DNA from: Hermodice carunculata
Taxonomy: Eukaryota > Annelida > Polychaeta > Eunicida > Amphinomidae
Reading direction: 5' to 3'
DNA: 64,000 bases
Assembly: GCA_964020975.1 (NCBI GenBank)
Contig: OZ026628.1
Location: 56,123,532 to 56,187,531 of the forward strand
This document shows, one piece after another, positions 44,601 to 57,559 of this stretch; the first letter of the stretch is position 1, and each line of letters opens with the position of its first letter. The notes beneath the pieces are model-generated. The model saw only the letters and a program-made list of their open reading frames with translations, was not told where the DNA came from and did not search any database. A program made the translations under genes and the position numbers.

Positions 44601-47600
44601 AAATATTAATAATTATGTTTATGACAATGAACTTGTTTTATCACTTGGGTTAATCTGTCGCGGAGCATGATTCAGTTTTCATGGGTTGTAGACTGCACTT
44701 CCGCTTACTGTTTGCTTCAAAAAACAACTTCCGTGCTGCAAGCAATTCAGGCCATCCACTAGCAAGATAAGGGAGCATGAATTAATTTGTTTCCTGTACG
44801 CACGTTACGGTTTAGCTCCCTTCGGGAGCTTTTAATGACTTTCAATGAGATATTTTTGTTGTCACTTAGATATTTTAGCTGAATTTAGTGCCCAACCCTC
44901 AGGCTGGTAGTTTCGAATTGGCATGAATTTAGCCCCAACATATAACACATTTACACAGATCATCCAACAAAAAAAGAGAAGTATTTTGGGACATAAGATA
45001 ATATGTAACAACCAGGCTGTGGCAGCTCCTGAAGGCAAAGTACGACTCGCATGGCCTGCTATGGCAGGCATGCTCGTTTTGACTCGACGCTTTGTCACCC
45101 TACTGTGTTTGGTGTCTTTCCAGGCGTGATTCATATTTTGCGATGACTGTGTTCTGTGTAGTTCCCTGCAGCCTGATTCATATTTTCCGTGCAGCGAGGC
45201 AGGAAACCAGCCAAGGCCATAGCCTGGGGCCGGTGAGCGTTTATCTATGCTTTTCAACTGTCATTCCCTGAAGAAGGACTAATGATCCGAAAATTTGAGA
45301 AAAATATTAATAATTATGTACACGACAATGAACTTGTTCTTTCATTTGGGCTAATCTGTTGCCGAGAATACTTCAGTTTTCATGGGTTCTAGACTGCACT
45401 TCCGCTTCCTGTTTACTTCAAAAAACAACTTCCGTGCCGCAAACAATTCAGGCCATCCACTAGCAAGATAAGGGAGCATGAATTAATTTGTTTCCTATAC
45501 GCACGTAACGGTTTAGCTCCCTTCGGGAGCTTTTAATTACTTTCAGTGAGATATTTTTATTATCACTTAGATAGTTTAGCTGAATTTAGTGCCCAACCCT
45601 CAGGCTGGTAGTTTCGAATTAGCATGAATTTAGCCCCAACATATTACACAGAAATTCGATTAAAAAAAAACATTTACATGGATCATCCGACAAAAAAAGA
45701 GAAGTATTTTGGGAGATAAGATAATATGTAACAACCAGGCTGTGGAAGCTCCCGAAGGCACAGTACGACTCGCATGGCCTGCTATCGCAGGCATGCATGT
45801 TTTGACTTGACGCTTTGTCGCCCTACTGTGTTTGGTGTCTTTCCAAGCGTGATTCATATTTTGTGATGACTGTGTTCTGTGTAGTTCCCTGCAGCCTGAT
45901 TCATATTTTCTGTGCAGCGAGGCAGGAAACCAGCCAAGGCCAAGGCTGGGGCCGGTGAGCATTTATCTTTGCTTAACAACTGTCATTCCCTGAAGAAGGA
46001 CTAATGATCCGAAAATTTGAGAAAAATATTAATAATTATGTACACGACAATGAACTTGTTCTTTCATTTGGGTTAATCTGTTGCCGAGAATGATTCAGTT
46101 TTCATGGGTTCTAGACTGCACTTCCGCTTCCTGTTTGCTTCCAAAAACAACTTCCGTGCCGCAAGCAATTCAGGCCATCCACTAGCAAGATAAGCGAGCA
46201 TGAATTAATTTCTTTCCTGTACGCACGTAACGGTTTAGCTCCCTTCGAGAGCTAATATGTAACAGCCAGGCTGTGGGAGCTCCCGAAGGCAAAGTGTGAC
46301 TTGCATGGCCTGCTATCCCAGGCATGCTTGTTTTGACTTGACGCTTTGTGGCCCTACTGTGTTTGGTGTCTTTCCAAGCATGATTCATATTTTGCGATGG
46401 GTGCTGGGTGCTCGAGTATCTGTACGACGTAGCCGCGAGGCAGGGAACCAGCCAAGGCCATAGCCTGGGGCCGGTGAGCGTTTATCTGTGCTTATCAACT
46501 GTCATTCCCTGAAGAAGGACTAATGATCCGAAAATTTGAGAAAAATATTAATAATTATGTACACGACAATGAACTTGTTCTTTCATTTGGGTTAATCTGT
46601 GGCGGAGCATGATTCAGTTTTCATGGGTTCTAGACTGCACTTCCGCTTCTTGTTTGCTTCAAAATACAATTTCCGTGCCGCAAGCAATTCAGGCCATCCA
46701 CTAGCAAGATAAGGGAGCATGAATTAATTTGTTTCCTGTACGCACGTAACGGTTTAGCTCCCTTCGGGAGCTATTAATGACTTTCAATGAGATATTTTTG
46801 TTGTCACTTAGATAGTTTAGCTGAATTTAGTGCCCAACCCTCAGGCTGGTAGTTTCGAATTGGCATGAATTTAGCCCCAACATATAACACAGAAATTCGA
46901 TTAAAACACACATTTACACGGATCATCCGACAAAAAAAGAGAAGTATTATTAGAGATAAGATAATATGTAACAACCAGGCTGTGGAAACTCCTGAAGGCA
47001 AAGTACGACTCGCATGGCCTGCTATGGAAGGCATGCTCGTTTCGACTGGACGCTTTGTCGCCCTACTGTGTTTGGTGTCTTTCCAAGTGTGATTCATATT
47101 TTGCAATGACTGTGTTTTGTGTAGTTCCCTGCAGCCTGATTCATGTTTTCCGTGCAGCAAGGCAGGAAACCAGCCAAGGCCATAGCCTGGGGCCGGTGAG
47201 CGTTTATCTTTGCTTATCAACTGTCATTCCCTGAAGAAGGACTAATGATCCGAAAATTTGAGAAAAATATTAATAATTATGTACATGACAATGAACTTGT
47301 TCTTTCATTTGGGTTAATCTGTTGCCGAGAATGGTTCAGTTTTCATGGGTTCTAAACTGCACTTCCGCTTCCTGTTTGCTTCAAAAAACAACTTCCGTGC
47401 CGCAAGCAATTCAGGCCATCCACTAGCAAGATAAGGGAGCATAAATTAATTTGTTTCCTGTACGCACGTAACGGTTAAGCTCCCTTCGGGAGCTAATATG
47501 TAACAGCCAGGCTGTGGAAGCTCCCGAAGGCAAAGTACGACTCGCATGGCCTGCTATAGCAGGCATGCTGCTTTTGACTCGACACTTTGTCGCCCTACTG

Positions 47601-49145
47601 TGTTTGGTGTCTTTCCAAGCGTGATTCATATTTTTGCGATGACTGCTCAGTGCTCGAGTATCTGTACGACGTAGCGGCGAGGCAGGGAACCAGCCAAGGC
47701 CATAGCCTGGGGACGGTGAGCGTTTATCTGTGCTTATCAACTGTCATTCCCTGAAGAAGGACTAATGATCCGAAAATTTGAGACAAATATGAATAATTAT
47801 GTTTATGACAATGAACTTGTTCTTTCATTTGGGTTAATCTGTGGCGGAGCATGATTCAGTTTTCATGGGTTCTAGACTGCACTTCCGCTTCCTGTTTGCT
47901 TCAAAAAACAGATTCCGTGCCGCAAGCAATTCAGGCCATCCACTAGCAAGATAAGGGAGCATGAATTAATTTGTTTCCTGTACGCACTTAACGGTTTAGC
48001 TCCCTTCGGGAGCTATTAATGACTTTCAATGAGATATTTTTGTTGTCACTTAGATATTTTACCTGAATTAAGTGCCCAACCCTCAGGCTGGTAGTTTCGA
48101 ATTGGCATGAATTTAGCCCCAACATATAACACAGAAATTCGATTAAAACACACATTTAAACGGATCATCCGACAAAAAAAGAGAAGTATTTTGGGAGATA
48201 AGATAATATGTATCAACCAGGGTGTGGAAGCTCCTGAAGGCAAAGTACGACTCGACACTTTGTGGCCCTACTGTGTTTGGTGTCTTTCCAAGCGTGATTT
48301 ATATTTTGCGATGACTTTCTTTTAAGTGTAGTTCCCTGCAGCCTGATTCATATTTTCCGTGCAGCGAGGCAGGAAACCAGCCAAGGCCATAGCCTGGGGC
48401 CGGTGAGCGTTTATCTTTGCTTATCAACTGTCATTCCCTGAAGAAGGACTAATGATCCGAAAATTTGAGAAAAATAATAAGTATGTACACGACAATGAAC
48501 TTGTTCTTTCATTTGGGTTAATCTGTCGCCGAGAATGGTTCAGTTTTCATGGGTTCTAGACTGCACTTCTGCTTCCTGTTTGCTTCCAAAAACAACTTCC
48601 GTGCCGCAAGCAATTCAGGCCATCCACTAGCAAGATAAGGGAGCATGAATTAATTTGTTTCCTGTACGCACGTAAAGGTTTAGCTTTGCCTTCCGGAGCT
48701 AATATGTAACAGCCAGGCTGTGGAAGCTCCCGAAGGCAAAGTACGACTCGCATGGCCTGCTATCGCAGGCATGCTCGTTTTGACTGGACGCTTTGTGGCC
48801 CTACTGTGTTTGGTGTCTTTCCAAGCGTGATTCATATTTTGCGATGACTGATCAGTGCTCTAGTATCTGTACGACGTAGCGGCGAGGCAGGGAACCAGCC
48901 AAGGTCATAGCCTGGGGCCGGTGAGCGTTTATCTGTGCTTATCAACTGTCATTCCCTGAAGAAGGACTAATGATCCGAAAATTTGAGAAAAATATTAATA
49001 ATTATGTACACGACAATGAACTCTTTCTTTCATTTGGGTTAATCTGCCGCGGAGCATGATTCATTTTCAATGGGTTCTAGACTGCACTTCCGCTTCCTGT
49101 TTGCTTCAAAAAACAACTTCCGTGCGGCAAGCAATTCAGGCCATA
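38666..49145. repeat. Complex satellite array, right part (18 units)
   Basis: The marker AAAATTTGAGAAAAAT (some copies with a change) occurs 18 times from about 38873 to 48979. Spacings are near 520 and near 680-720 bp, mostly alternating; a few units have internal deletions (464, 560, 542). The long unit is the short one with about 190 extra bp after the GGGAGCT hairpin and a different stretch near GTGTTCTGTGTAGTTCCCTG. Each unit carries a row of palindromes: AGCTCCCTTCGGGAGCT, CAGCCAGGCTG and GCCTGC-N4-GCAGGC. Reading frames of 65-138 codons recur on the minus strand but differ in length from unit to unit. The array breaks off mid-unit at about 49145. Confidence 0.92.
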
Positions 49146-50479
49146 GACTTGCTCAAGTCTCACTGGACTGTCTTCCGTATTTTATTTAAAATCAAATTCA
49201 TTGGCAAATTAAATTTTAAGTAAACACACGTCGTAGCTTTGCGTAGCTGATTGGCGTGGAACGTGTATATAACCAGATAACATTGACTCCAGATGATAAG
49301 CGCCGGGCGGTCTACACTGTGTTTCTTATCACGCAGACAAGCGAGTGGTCATAACGCACTCCTCTTCAGAAGCTGTTAATTGAGCTACTGTGTAATGAAG
49401 GATTAATTGCAGTGCACCGCATCAGGCAGAGGGCGTCCAGTGAGACTTGTCAAACTTGCCGGCTTGTCGCTGCTATGAATTATTCATGAGCAGTCAAGCA
49501 TGTGACAGATTCAAGGCCGTCTCAAATTCCTTGTGTTGACCGTTGTTTTTTTTTACATGCAAGCATGCACATTTTAATGTAGAGAAACGTCAGTTCTTGC
49601 CGATGGCTATTTCGAGCGGCGTTAAAATGAATATTTTCCCTCTACGATTATTTAAATCAATGACCGGGTCATTGCTTGTGACAATTTGAATGATGTAACT
49701 TTGCAAAACTGCGCAAAAATAGGGTGATTTCATCGTCTCTATCTCGATTTTTTTTGTCTCCGTGCCATGTTGTTAATATCGTTAGAATGCTCAGAACCTT
49801 GTCTATTTTAACAACAAGCTCTCCCGTTGGCTGAAACAAAAGTATTTTAGCGGGAACACCTTCACAACTGCTTCTATTTCCAACAGATGCGTTGTTATTT
49901 TAGTCGGAAACTACACGGGCCCAGAATCGATCACATAGTGTTCGCTGTCTAATCAAAAAGTTTTTCTATCGCTGTTTCGTTCGGTAGAACTCGATGCCTC
50001 GTGTTGTGAAGTCTGGCTTGAAAGATGGGTGACATTTGTGTGAACACAAGTGGTTTAAACATATTTTATTCGTAGAATACAATTGGGAAGGAGGGCAGAG
50101 TGACAAGTGACGATTACGGACAATTTATTAAAGCAAGGAACAAAATTTATTGCTGTAAATTGGTGAGAATGATAACATATACTACCACTGTACCAGTCTT
50201 TGCATACACTAGAGTAGAGGGTCCAATTTTTTCAAGGAAAGAGAGTAAAATACGCCAGCCGCAGGTGAACATGGCTCGGGTGAAAGTACCGCTGCCGCGT
50301 GTTTATCGTGCTGACAGTTTGTCAGTAACTGCGATAAAGTGTGTTTATGGACTATTTACTGCAGCAACAAGCTCTACCACTATAGTTGAATGGCAATTAT
50401 AACACACAACCGATCTTTAGAAAAAAATAAAAGAGGAACCATCGTTCATGACGCTAACCAAGAAAAAATGCATGCTTAA
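49146..50479. other. Sequence between satellite and LINE
   Basis: No gene recognised. A 15-16-bp inverted repeat (CAAGTCTCACTGGAC at about 49154 and GTCCAGTGAGACTTG at about 49438) bounds a 300-bp block right beside the array edge. Further right the sequence looks unique. Confidence 0.5.
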
Positions 50480-50875
50480 GTTAAGTGTGGCAAGTTGTTG
50501 CCCCTACGCTGTAGGGTGTGGACCTTTTTATGGATGGATGAGATCACTGAGGTGTACATTGGGGATGTTACTGCCTGGAGGGCACTTTGACAATCCACGA
50601 GAAGGTGTATGTGACTACATTCTAAACATGGTTGTTTGCTTAGGACTTCCTAAAAAGGCCAGGTCAATAACCTCCAGTTCACCATGGTAACTACAAGATA
50701 GCTTCGAGATGAGCCTCCTTAGGAGTGTTGGTATACTATTCATGCTTGTCCAAAAGATTGCAGCACCAGCCCCACAGGGGCCGGGGTTGCCCAGGGCGGG
50801 ACCATCTGTGAAAATAAGTGTTTGCTCTGACAATTCTGCAATGTACTTGGTAGCCAGTTTTTTTTGCTTCAGCAC
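50480..50875 (-). pseudogene. LINE RNase H domain
   Basis: Reads LIFTDGPALGNPGPCGAGAA (first catalytic D), then SCSYHGELEVIDLAFL (the E), and in another frame LLVDCQSALQAVTSP (the next D). These are the ordered motifs of LINE RNase H. At least one frame change separates the last block from the first two. The homology fades near 50480. Confidence 0.82.
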
Positions 50876-50979
50876 ATTGAGTTTTGCTTCTAGTATTACA
50901 GGTCCTTATGCATTCTGATGTAGAAGATGTCAGAGACCTTCTCAATAAAGATAGGCTCAATTTATTCTTTGCCAATATG

Positions 50980-51314
50980 GTTAAAGCTTGCTAGAGCCAT
51001 CTTGAGTTTGTGAATGGGTGATCACGGTGGGTGGGATCAGCCATAAGGCCCGAGATCAGAGTTCTGATTTGTGATGAGTGCCTCATTTTTGAGAAATGAG
51101 AGTGAAGTATAACCTCATTTAGTCTGATGTCTAGTGGGCAGATGCCGGTGATTACTTCAAGAGCAGCTTGTGATGAGTGTTGCATGGCACCTGTTGCTTT
51201 AATTAAGACATTATATTGAATTTTCTCTAGTGGAGCCAGGTTGCTATTTGATGACCACACTGCATATTGGTATTCCATCAGTGGTCTAACATAGGATTTG
51301 TACACCATGCATAT
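50980..51314 (-). pseudogene. LINE reverse transcriptase, C-terminal end
   Basis: Reads VYKSYVRPLMEYQYAVWSS then LAPLEKIQYNVLIKATGAMQ, and SQAALEVITGICPLDIRLNE, a common sequence at the thumb end of LINE RT. It begins directly beside the left end of the DIRS element, and its natural upstream part (ICVFRRESKGANMQI) is on the other side at about 57770. Confidence 0.83.
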
Positions 51315-51505
51315 AATCTATTGCGTAATACATTCCATCTGGAACACTCTAGCTTACCCTGTCTCTGGACAGCTTCAGCCAGGTTTTACTTCATTTCTAA
51401 ACCTGAATTTCTTGGCAGGCCTGTGACATGCAGTGGAGCCCTCTGTCGCCTTGTACCTGCGTTAGTTATACAACCTGCATAGCCAGTTTCTTTCCTGGTT
51501 CTGAC
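51315..51505 (+). repeat. DIRS left inverted terminal repeat
   Basis: Contains CTGGAACACTCTAGCTTACC and TTCTTGGCAGGCCTGTGAC; pairs in inverted orientation with 57560-57752. Confidence 0.87.
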
Positions 51506-53131
51506 CACGATAGACGTGTCGATTACAGTATTCCCAGCTTCGACGGACAGAGTTTTATGTTGGTGTTGACTCTGTTGCCGTAGGAACAGGAAAAAGTTTT
51601 AGGGCCTTTATAGGACCGTATCTGTTCTTAAGGAAAGAATTAAGGTAGGTGCAGCCTTGCTCTGAACTTTGTCCTTAGGGTGTTGACCTGATTTTGGAAG
51701 CCATAAACTTATGGCAGAAAAGAGAAGGGAAACGCCTGGTGAACGGGCAGACGGTCAGGAGAGGTCTGGGCAGATAATTGAGGAGCTTAGAGGGAAGGGC
51801 AGACCTCGCTCGCCCTGTAGCTCGACAGTTTATGCGCCAGCTGCCATTTCCCGTTTGACCGAGGTATTCCCTGCACAAAAGCAGGATGTTGCCGGTCATT
51901 TGATGGGCAAGTGGGACACCCACAGGCACTGTCGTAGGTGCCAGTGGGAGCTGGAGGGTTTGGACTGCTCTCGGTCAAGCCCTTGTAACCACTGCAGGCA
52001 TTAGTCAGAGAAGCAGTGGAGTTTGTTCGAAGTGGCTGAACGTCGGTGTGCAAAGCGGTCTCAACACCACAAAGCACCATCCGTTCCTCATCATGACAGA
52101 ACAACTCCTTCATCTCTCCGTGCATGGACGCTACTGTGAGAATGGTAGAGGCAGTAGACATGGGGAGTGAAGCTTCCCTACCATCCCCAACAAGGCGTGC
52201 GAAGCGGATCGTAAAAGGAAGGGTTTTTACGAGGACGAGCCCACTGCAAAGAGGGCGTTGGCCGTAGATTCCGGACTTGAGAAGGTTTTGCTAGCCATGC
52301 AAGAGACACAGAGGCTAGTGGTGGATGCCATGCAAGCTTTCGTGTGTTCTCGGTAAGGTTCGGGGCCCGCAAAATCCGTAGCGGTTGCCAGGAAACGTAC
52401 GGAGTTCCTGTCTGCAGTGACTCCCAAAGTGCGTCTGGCACCTCACCCGTAAGGGTTACAAGAGAGGAGGTTATGGATACGGCTCCTCCTCAGGTCCGTT
52501 TACTGGAACCTTGCAGTTCCAGGGAACGATAAAATGTTGACCGGTGGTGAGGTGACCGGTGTCCAAGATCGGTCTGGTGAGGTTAGGGTGTTATCACCCG
52601 GACACGAACCGGACGCGTCCGGACACAAACAGAACGACACCGGAACGGCTACCGCTAATTCCCGGACAGGACCGGAACTTGTTCCAGAACGGTCCGGACT
52701 TTTACCGGAACCGGCACCAGGGGGTCCAGCTACTGTGGTAGCTGCTCAGTGCACACCTGACCGGCCAATCCGCCCCTTCTTTCCACTGCATAGTGGATTG
52801 AATGATAAGGGAGAGGAGATGTCTGAGACTGGCTCATTGCATGAGTCTCTCTTGGACTTGGATGGTGAGCGTGAAGGTCCCTCATCAGAGTGCCTATCAT
52901 GAAGCTTGCCTTCAGGTGAGGAGAGGAGCGAAGAGCAGGCATTCCAGGATTTGTCTGCTTCCACTCAGAGGCAACTATCTTTTGAAGACAGGGCCTCTCC
53001 ACCGCACACAGTGACGCAGAGCACCCATGGTGGTGACATTGCTGGATTGTTTCAGGCTACGAAGGAAGCTGTGATTAGTCTTGTTGGAGACACATTGCAA
53101 GCTCCAGAGCTTCCGCCTGTGACGAAGCGAG

Positions 53132-54052
53132 GTGTCATGTCTGCACGTCTTTCCATTGGATCCACCAACAGAGACCGAAAGCCCCAACTTTGGCTTTCCG
53201 TTTAGTACGTTTGTGGATGAAATGTACCAAAACGTTGACAAAGAGTTGCATGGCATTAGGTCCACATCAGGCCCTCCGACGGCTCAGTCATTGAAGAAGG
53301 GCCAGGTATTGCATAGACTGAAGGTCAACATGGGTCAGTACAATGTACCCCAAGAGGTCTACGAGGCTAGACCAACAGAGGTTGACATCGAGTGGGAGGA
53401 AATCTGTAGATGGATCCCACCTGAGGCTAAGATACCTCAGAGCAGTCTGAATAGACTGGAGGAGGACCTGAGAGCGATAGTGATTATTGCTTCTTTTCTA
53501 GACGTTAGCTCTGCGGCGTCTGGGGAAATAATGCAGCGACTGTTCGCGTCGGTGCAGGTCCCAGAACCAGTCAAGGACTGGATATCCCTCAATGCTCGCA
53601 TCCAGTCAGTGCGGGGCTTAGCTATTGAGCACCTTATGAAGCAGGCTATTACAACCGAGGCCAATATAAGGTTGATGCGCAGGGATGCCTGTTTGGATGC
53701 GGCCGATCTTTCAGAGTCGGTTGTGCGAACCATCAGAACAGCGCCCCTGTTCTCCAACAGTTTGTTTGGAGGAGTCCTGCAACCTATCATGGAGCATGTT
53801 TCGCAGATGCGTCGTCAGGAAGCGCAAGATGTGACCCAGCAGGCCATGGTTGACATGGCGAAGGCTGTGACGCGATCTCAGAGTTCCAAGAAGGGTGTTG
53901 TCAGGGCTAACACTTCTGCACATAAGCGGAGGAGGAAACCCCAGAAAAACAAACCCAGAATGGCTCAAAGAAACAAGCAGGCAGGGAAGGCGTCCAAAAA
54001 GTCTGAATTGGAGAAGCCGCCCTTTAGTGCGGGCAAACCGAAAAAAGACTGA
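53132..54052 (+). mobile_element. Part of the DIRS: gag-like region
   Basis: About 300 codons with no enzyme motif, ending in a long lysine/arginine-rich tail (HKRRRKPQKNKPRM). Position before RT and the basic C-terminus suit a nucleic-acid-binding gag-like protein of a DIRS. Assigned from position, not from a recognised domain. Confidence 0.65.
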
Positions 54053-54059
54053 AGGGACG

Positions 54060-55720
54060 CCACAGTCGCAGATACTATCCCCGGAGACTCGCTGCGACAA
54101 AGAGTCTGGGGCGATGGACCAGCTATTTGGCGGTCGTCTGTTAGGGCGCCTCAAAAGCTGGTCTTCCGTCACGGATGATTCGTTCGTGTTAGGTGTAATC
54201 GAACGGGGATACGTGCTTCCATTCAGGCAACGGCCGCCATTATCTGGCTTCCCTTTGAAGTTTGCACCACCGGCCTCACAGCCGAAGAGGGCAGCTTTGT
54301 ACGAAGCGGTAGAAAATTTGTTGGCAAAAGGATCCATAGAGAACGTGAACAATCATGCGACTCCAGGATTCTACAGTAGACTTTTCTTAGTCCCGAAAAG
54401 GGATGGCAGTTGGCGACCAGTTATAGACCTATCCCAGTTGAACAAGTTTCTGTAAGTCCCGCACTTCCACATGGAAACTCCCGAATCGATCACAAAGGCT
54501 CTCAGGTGCGAAGACTGGATTTTTTCTATCCATCTAAAGGACGCATATTTGCACGTCCCGATGGCTGAGGGAAGTCGGAAATACCTACGTTTCGCTTTCG
54601 AAAACAAGGTATATCAGTTCCGTGCTCTTCCATTCGGGTTAGCCACGTCACTGCTGGTGTTCACCAGAATAGTCGGTAGTGGCTTATGTTCACAAGCGAG
54701 GGACTCGGATGCATGCCTATCTGGACGACTGGCTGATCCGACTGTTGAACAGACAAGAGCTGATCGAACATCGACAGTTCTTATTACAGCTGTGCGTGAA
54801 GTTAGGCTTGGTGGTAAACTTTCCGAAGTCGGGTCTCACTCCCCTACATGTGTGCATATTCCTGGGCATCAGATTCAATCTGATTCGCTACGAATGCCGT
54901 CCTTCCGAGGACAGGTGGAAGAGACTGCAAGATCTCCTTGTGAGGTTTTTGGGATCGACACAGCAAACTGCTCGGACGTGGCTTTGGCTCCTAGGTATGA
55001 TGTCATCTATGGATACTCTAGTACCTCTAGGTTGCCTACACAGGAAGCCACTCAACATGTTCCTGCAGGACAAGTGGAAAAATGCCAACTTGGAACAGTT
55101 GGTCGAAGTCAGCGGGCACGACAAGATTCTGATGAGTTGGTGGACAGTCAGAAGCAATGTCATGTGCGGGCAGACGATGAGACCGTTCAAATCCAGACTG
55201 GTAATTTTCCCAGATGCCTCGAAGCAGGGATGGAGAGCTCATATGAGTTCCAACATAGTCTCCGGCACCTGGCCTCTGCCATTGGCAAACTTTCACATCA
55301 ATTGGCTAGAACTGGAAGTGGTGCGTTTGGCGTTGCTGAAGTTCGAGCCGATGGTAAAAGGCAAGGATGTGACATTGATGTCGGACAACAGGACTGCAGT
55401 AGCCTACTTGAACAAGCAGGGAGGCAGGAGATCCAGAATGTTGTTCGCTCTGGCCGAGAAAATCCTCCTATGGTGTTTAGCCAAGGGAGTGAGGATTCTG
55501 GCCCGTCACATCAGTGGCCACTTGAACATCATGCCCGATCAACTGTCCTGGAAGGGACAGATAATCAGGACGGAGTGGTCATTACATCCAGTGGTCCAAG
55601 CGATGTGGGACCAATGGGGGACCGATGGGGGACACCTCACTTGGACCTATTCGCCACCAGGTGGAACCACAAGTTGCCAGTGTTTGTGGCTCCAGTCCCA
55701 GAGCCTCTAGCATTCACGGT
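54060..55720 (+). mobile_element. Part of the DIRS: RT and RNase H region
   Basis: Reverse transcriptase blocks VPKRDGSWRPVIDLSQLNKF, SIHLKDAYLHVPMA and ALPFGLATS, then HAYLDDWLIRL with the YLDD catalytic box. RNase H follows with FPDASKQGWRAH, NWLELEVVRLAL and MSDNRTAVAYLNKQGG. The wording of these blocks is that of DIRS1-type elements. As usual in DIRS, reading frames overlap. The region looks broken in a few places. Confidence 0.83.
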
Positions 55721-55984
55721 AGATGCTTTAGCAATGACTTGGGACGGAATATGGGGATACGCGTTTCCTCCCTTCCCGTTGATCCCTCAGGTACTGAGAA
55801 AGATCCTGGAAGAAAAGGCGGAGATCATTCTGGTCGCCCCTTGGTGGCAAAAAAGAGATTGGTCTTTCGATCTTCTGGAGTTAAGCGTCGAGCTCCTACT
55901 CCAACTCCTGACCTGAGAACGACTACTCGTATAGCCTCGGAGGTCCAGGTTCCATCAGAACCCGGCTGTGTTTAATCTTCCCAC

Positions 55985-57010
55985 GTGGAGATTGTCGCAC
56001 AACACGTCCAGGAGGCAGGCTTCTCAGATCTCGTGGCTGCAAGGATCGCAAGAGGTAAACTTCGAAAGTCTTCTTTGAAGATTTATGATTCAAGGTGGAA
56101 ACTGTTCACCAGTTGGTGTGCGGGAAAGCAGTTAGATCCTTGGTCAGTGTCGTCTGCTGATGTGGCCAATATCCTCTTATATTTATTTGAGGAGAAAGAG
56201 CTAAGTCAGCGGACGATAGAAGGTTACCGTATGGCGATCTCTGCATCACTCAGCAAGAAACTGGGCAGGTCACTTGGATCGGACCCACATCTGTCAGCAC
56301 TGGTCCAGAGTTTCTATTCCGATCGTCCAGTTGGCAGTAGAATAGTTCCCCAGTGGGACTTGGCTCTGGTTTTACAAGCTTTAACAAAGTCGCCGTTTGA
56401 AGAGAAAGATCCGAGGGTCATTCCACTCAAATGGCTGACATATAAGGCAGTTTTCTTGCTAACTTTGGCGTCAGGGGCTAGAAGGAGTGAAATTCATGCC
56501 CTAGATGCCACAGAGATCAGGTGGTCGGAGGATGGCAACTCCGTCACTTTGAAGCCATATCTTGGCTTTTTAGCCAAGAATCATGTTGCTTCGGACCCTA
56601 CAACAGCCTTTACTGGCTTCACCATTAAAGCTTTGGCTCCGTCTTTTCATAGGTCGGAGCCGGATAGGACTTTATGTCTGGTTCGTGCGCTTAAATGGTA
56701 TCTGGAACGCATGAAGGATACTCGGAAGAGTAGGAGAGCTCTCTTTCTTCCGTTGAAGCAAACAGAGTCTGGCTTGATAGTGGCTAATACCATCTCTACA
56801 TGGTTGAAAGCCAAGGTCATTAAGGCCTACGAAGTCACTTCCGGTTCAGAGGAAATCCTTCGGGCCCAGGGGGTAAGAGCACGTGACATTAGGGCGTTCT
56901 CTGCTTCATGGTCCTTGCTCCGTAATGTCGCCCTGTCAGACATTATGCGGACGTGCACATACTACATTCACAGCTTTCTATCTCCGGGACATAACGCAGA
57001 CACATGGTGA
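55985..57010 (+). mobile_element. Part of the DIRS: tyrosine recombinase region
   Basis: About 340 codons of a DIRS-type recombinase. It has an N-terminal SAM-like DNA-binding part (SSLKIYDSRWKLFTSWC), the arginine block TLASGARRSEIHAL, DIRAFSASWS, and a TYYIHSFLS end that carries the tyrosine. This region reads open throughout. Confidence 0.85.
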
Positions 57011-57408
57011 CCTGTTGGCCCTACACCAAGTGCCGAGAGCCTCCTTTGGCGGACAGATTTAACCACGTCTTTGCTCTGTCTGTCCAGTCCCTGGGAACAG
57101 TAACCAAGCAGCTAGGCAGAGATAGGACACCACTGGAAATAAGGTCTACAGTTGTGAGTGGTCTTTGGTTATTTCATACTAACTGTGGCAAGGTAACAGA
57201 TAGAGATAGCTTGATCGCTCATCCGGTATGTGTCTTTCAAGTAGTTCTCTGGAGATATTCCGATTCTGCGACCGGTATCTCAGCTTTCGGTTAGACCTCC
57301 GAGTGTAATGGTATCGTATTTTATACGTGGCTGACCTGTGAGGTATCTTATTACTATGATCGTATCTTGCGTATTTCTTGCCCTCCTACATTCCACTGGT
57401 ACATCAGC

Positions 57409-57502
57409 TAGAGTGTTCCAGAAGGAAAGTATTACGCTATAGATACGTAAAAGCCACAAGTGCTTTCTTTATCTATTAGTAATACTTACCTCTGGAACAC
57501 TC
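57409..57502. repeat. DIRS internal complementary region
   Basis: The left half (GAGTGTTCCAGAAGG to CTATAGAT) is the inverted copy of the left outer end. The right half (AGCCACAAGTGCTTTC to GGAACACTC) is the exact inverted copy of the right outer end. In DIRS elements this region templates the joining of the two ends into a circle. Confidence 0.85.
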
Positions 57503-57559
57503 AAACACCCACCCTATCCGACCTGGCTAGTTGAAATCCGCCCAATTACGAGCGGAAAG

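Noticed and set aside
38666-49145. Satellite units as Helitron/Helentron ends because of the 3' hairpin followed by CTAA
   Set aside because: The hairpin overlaps the CTAA instead of preceding it, no matching TC start was found, and long units have other bases after the hairpin.
38666-49145. Array as a CRISPR-like locus
   Set aside because: Units are 500-700 bp and nearly identical throughout; there are no short repeats with unique spacers, and the context is eukaryotic.
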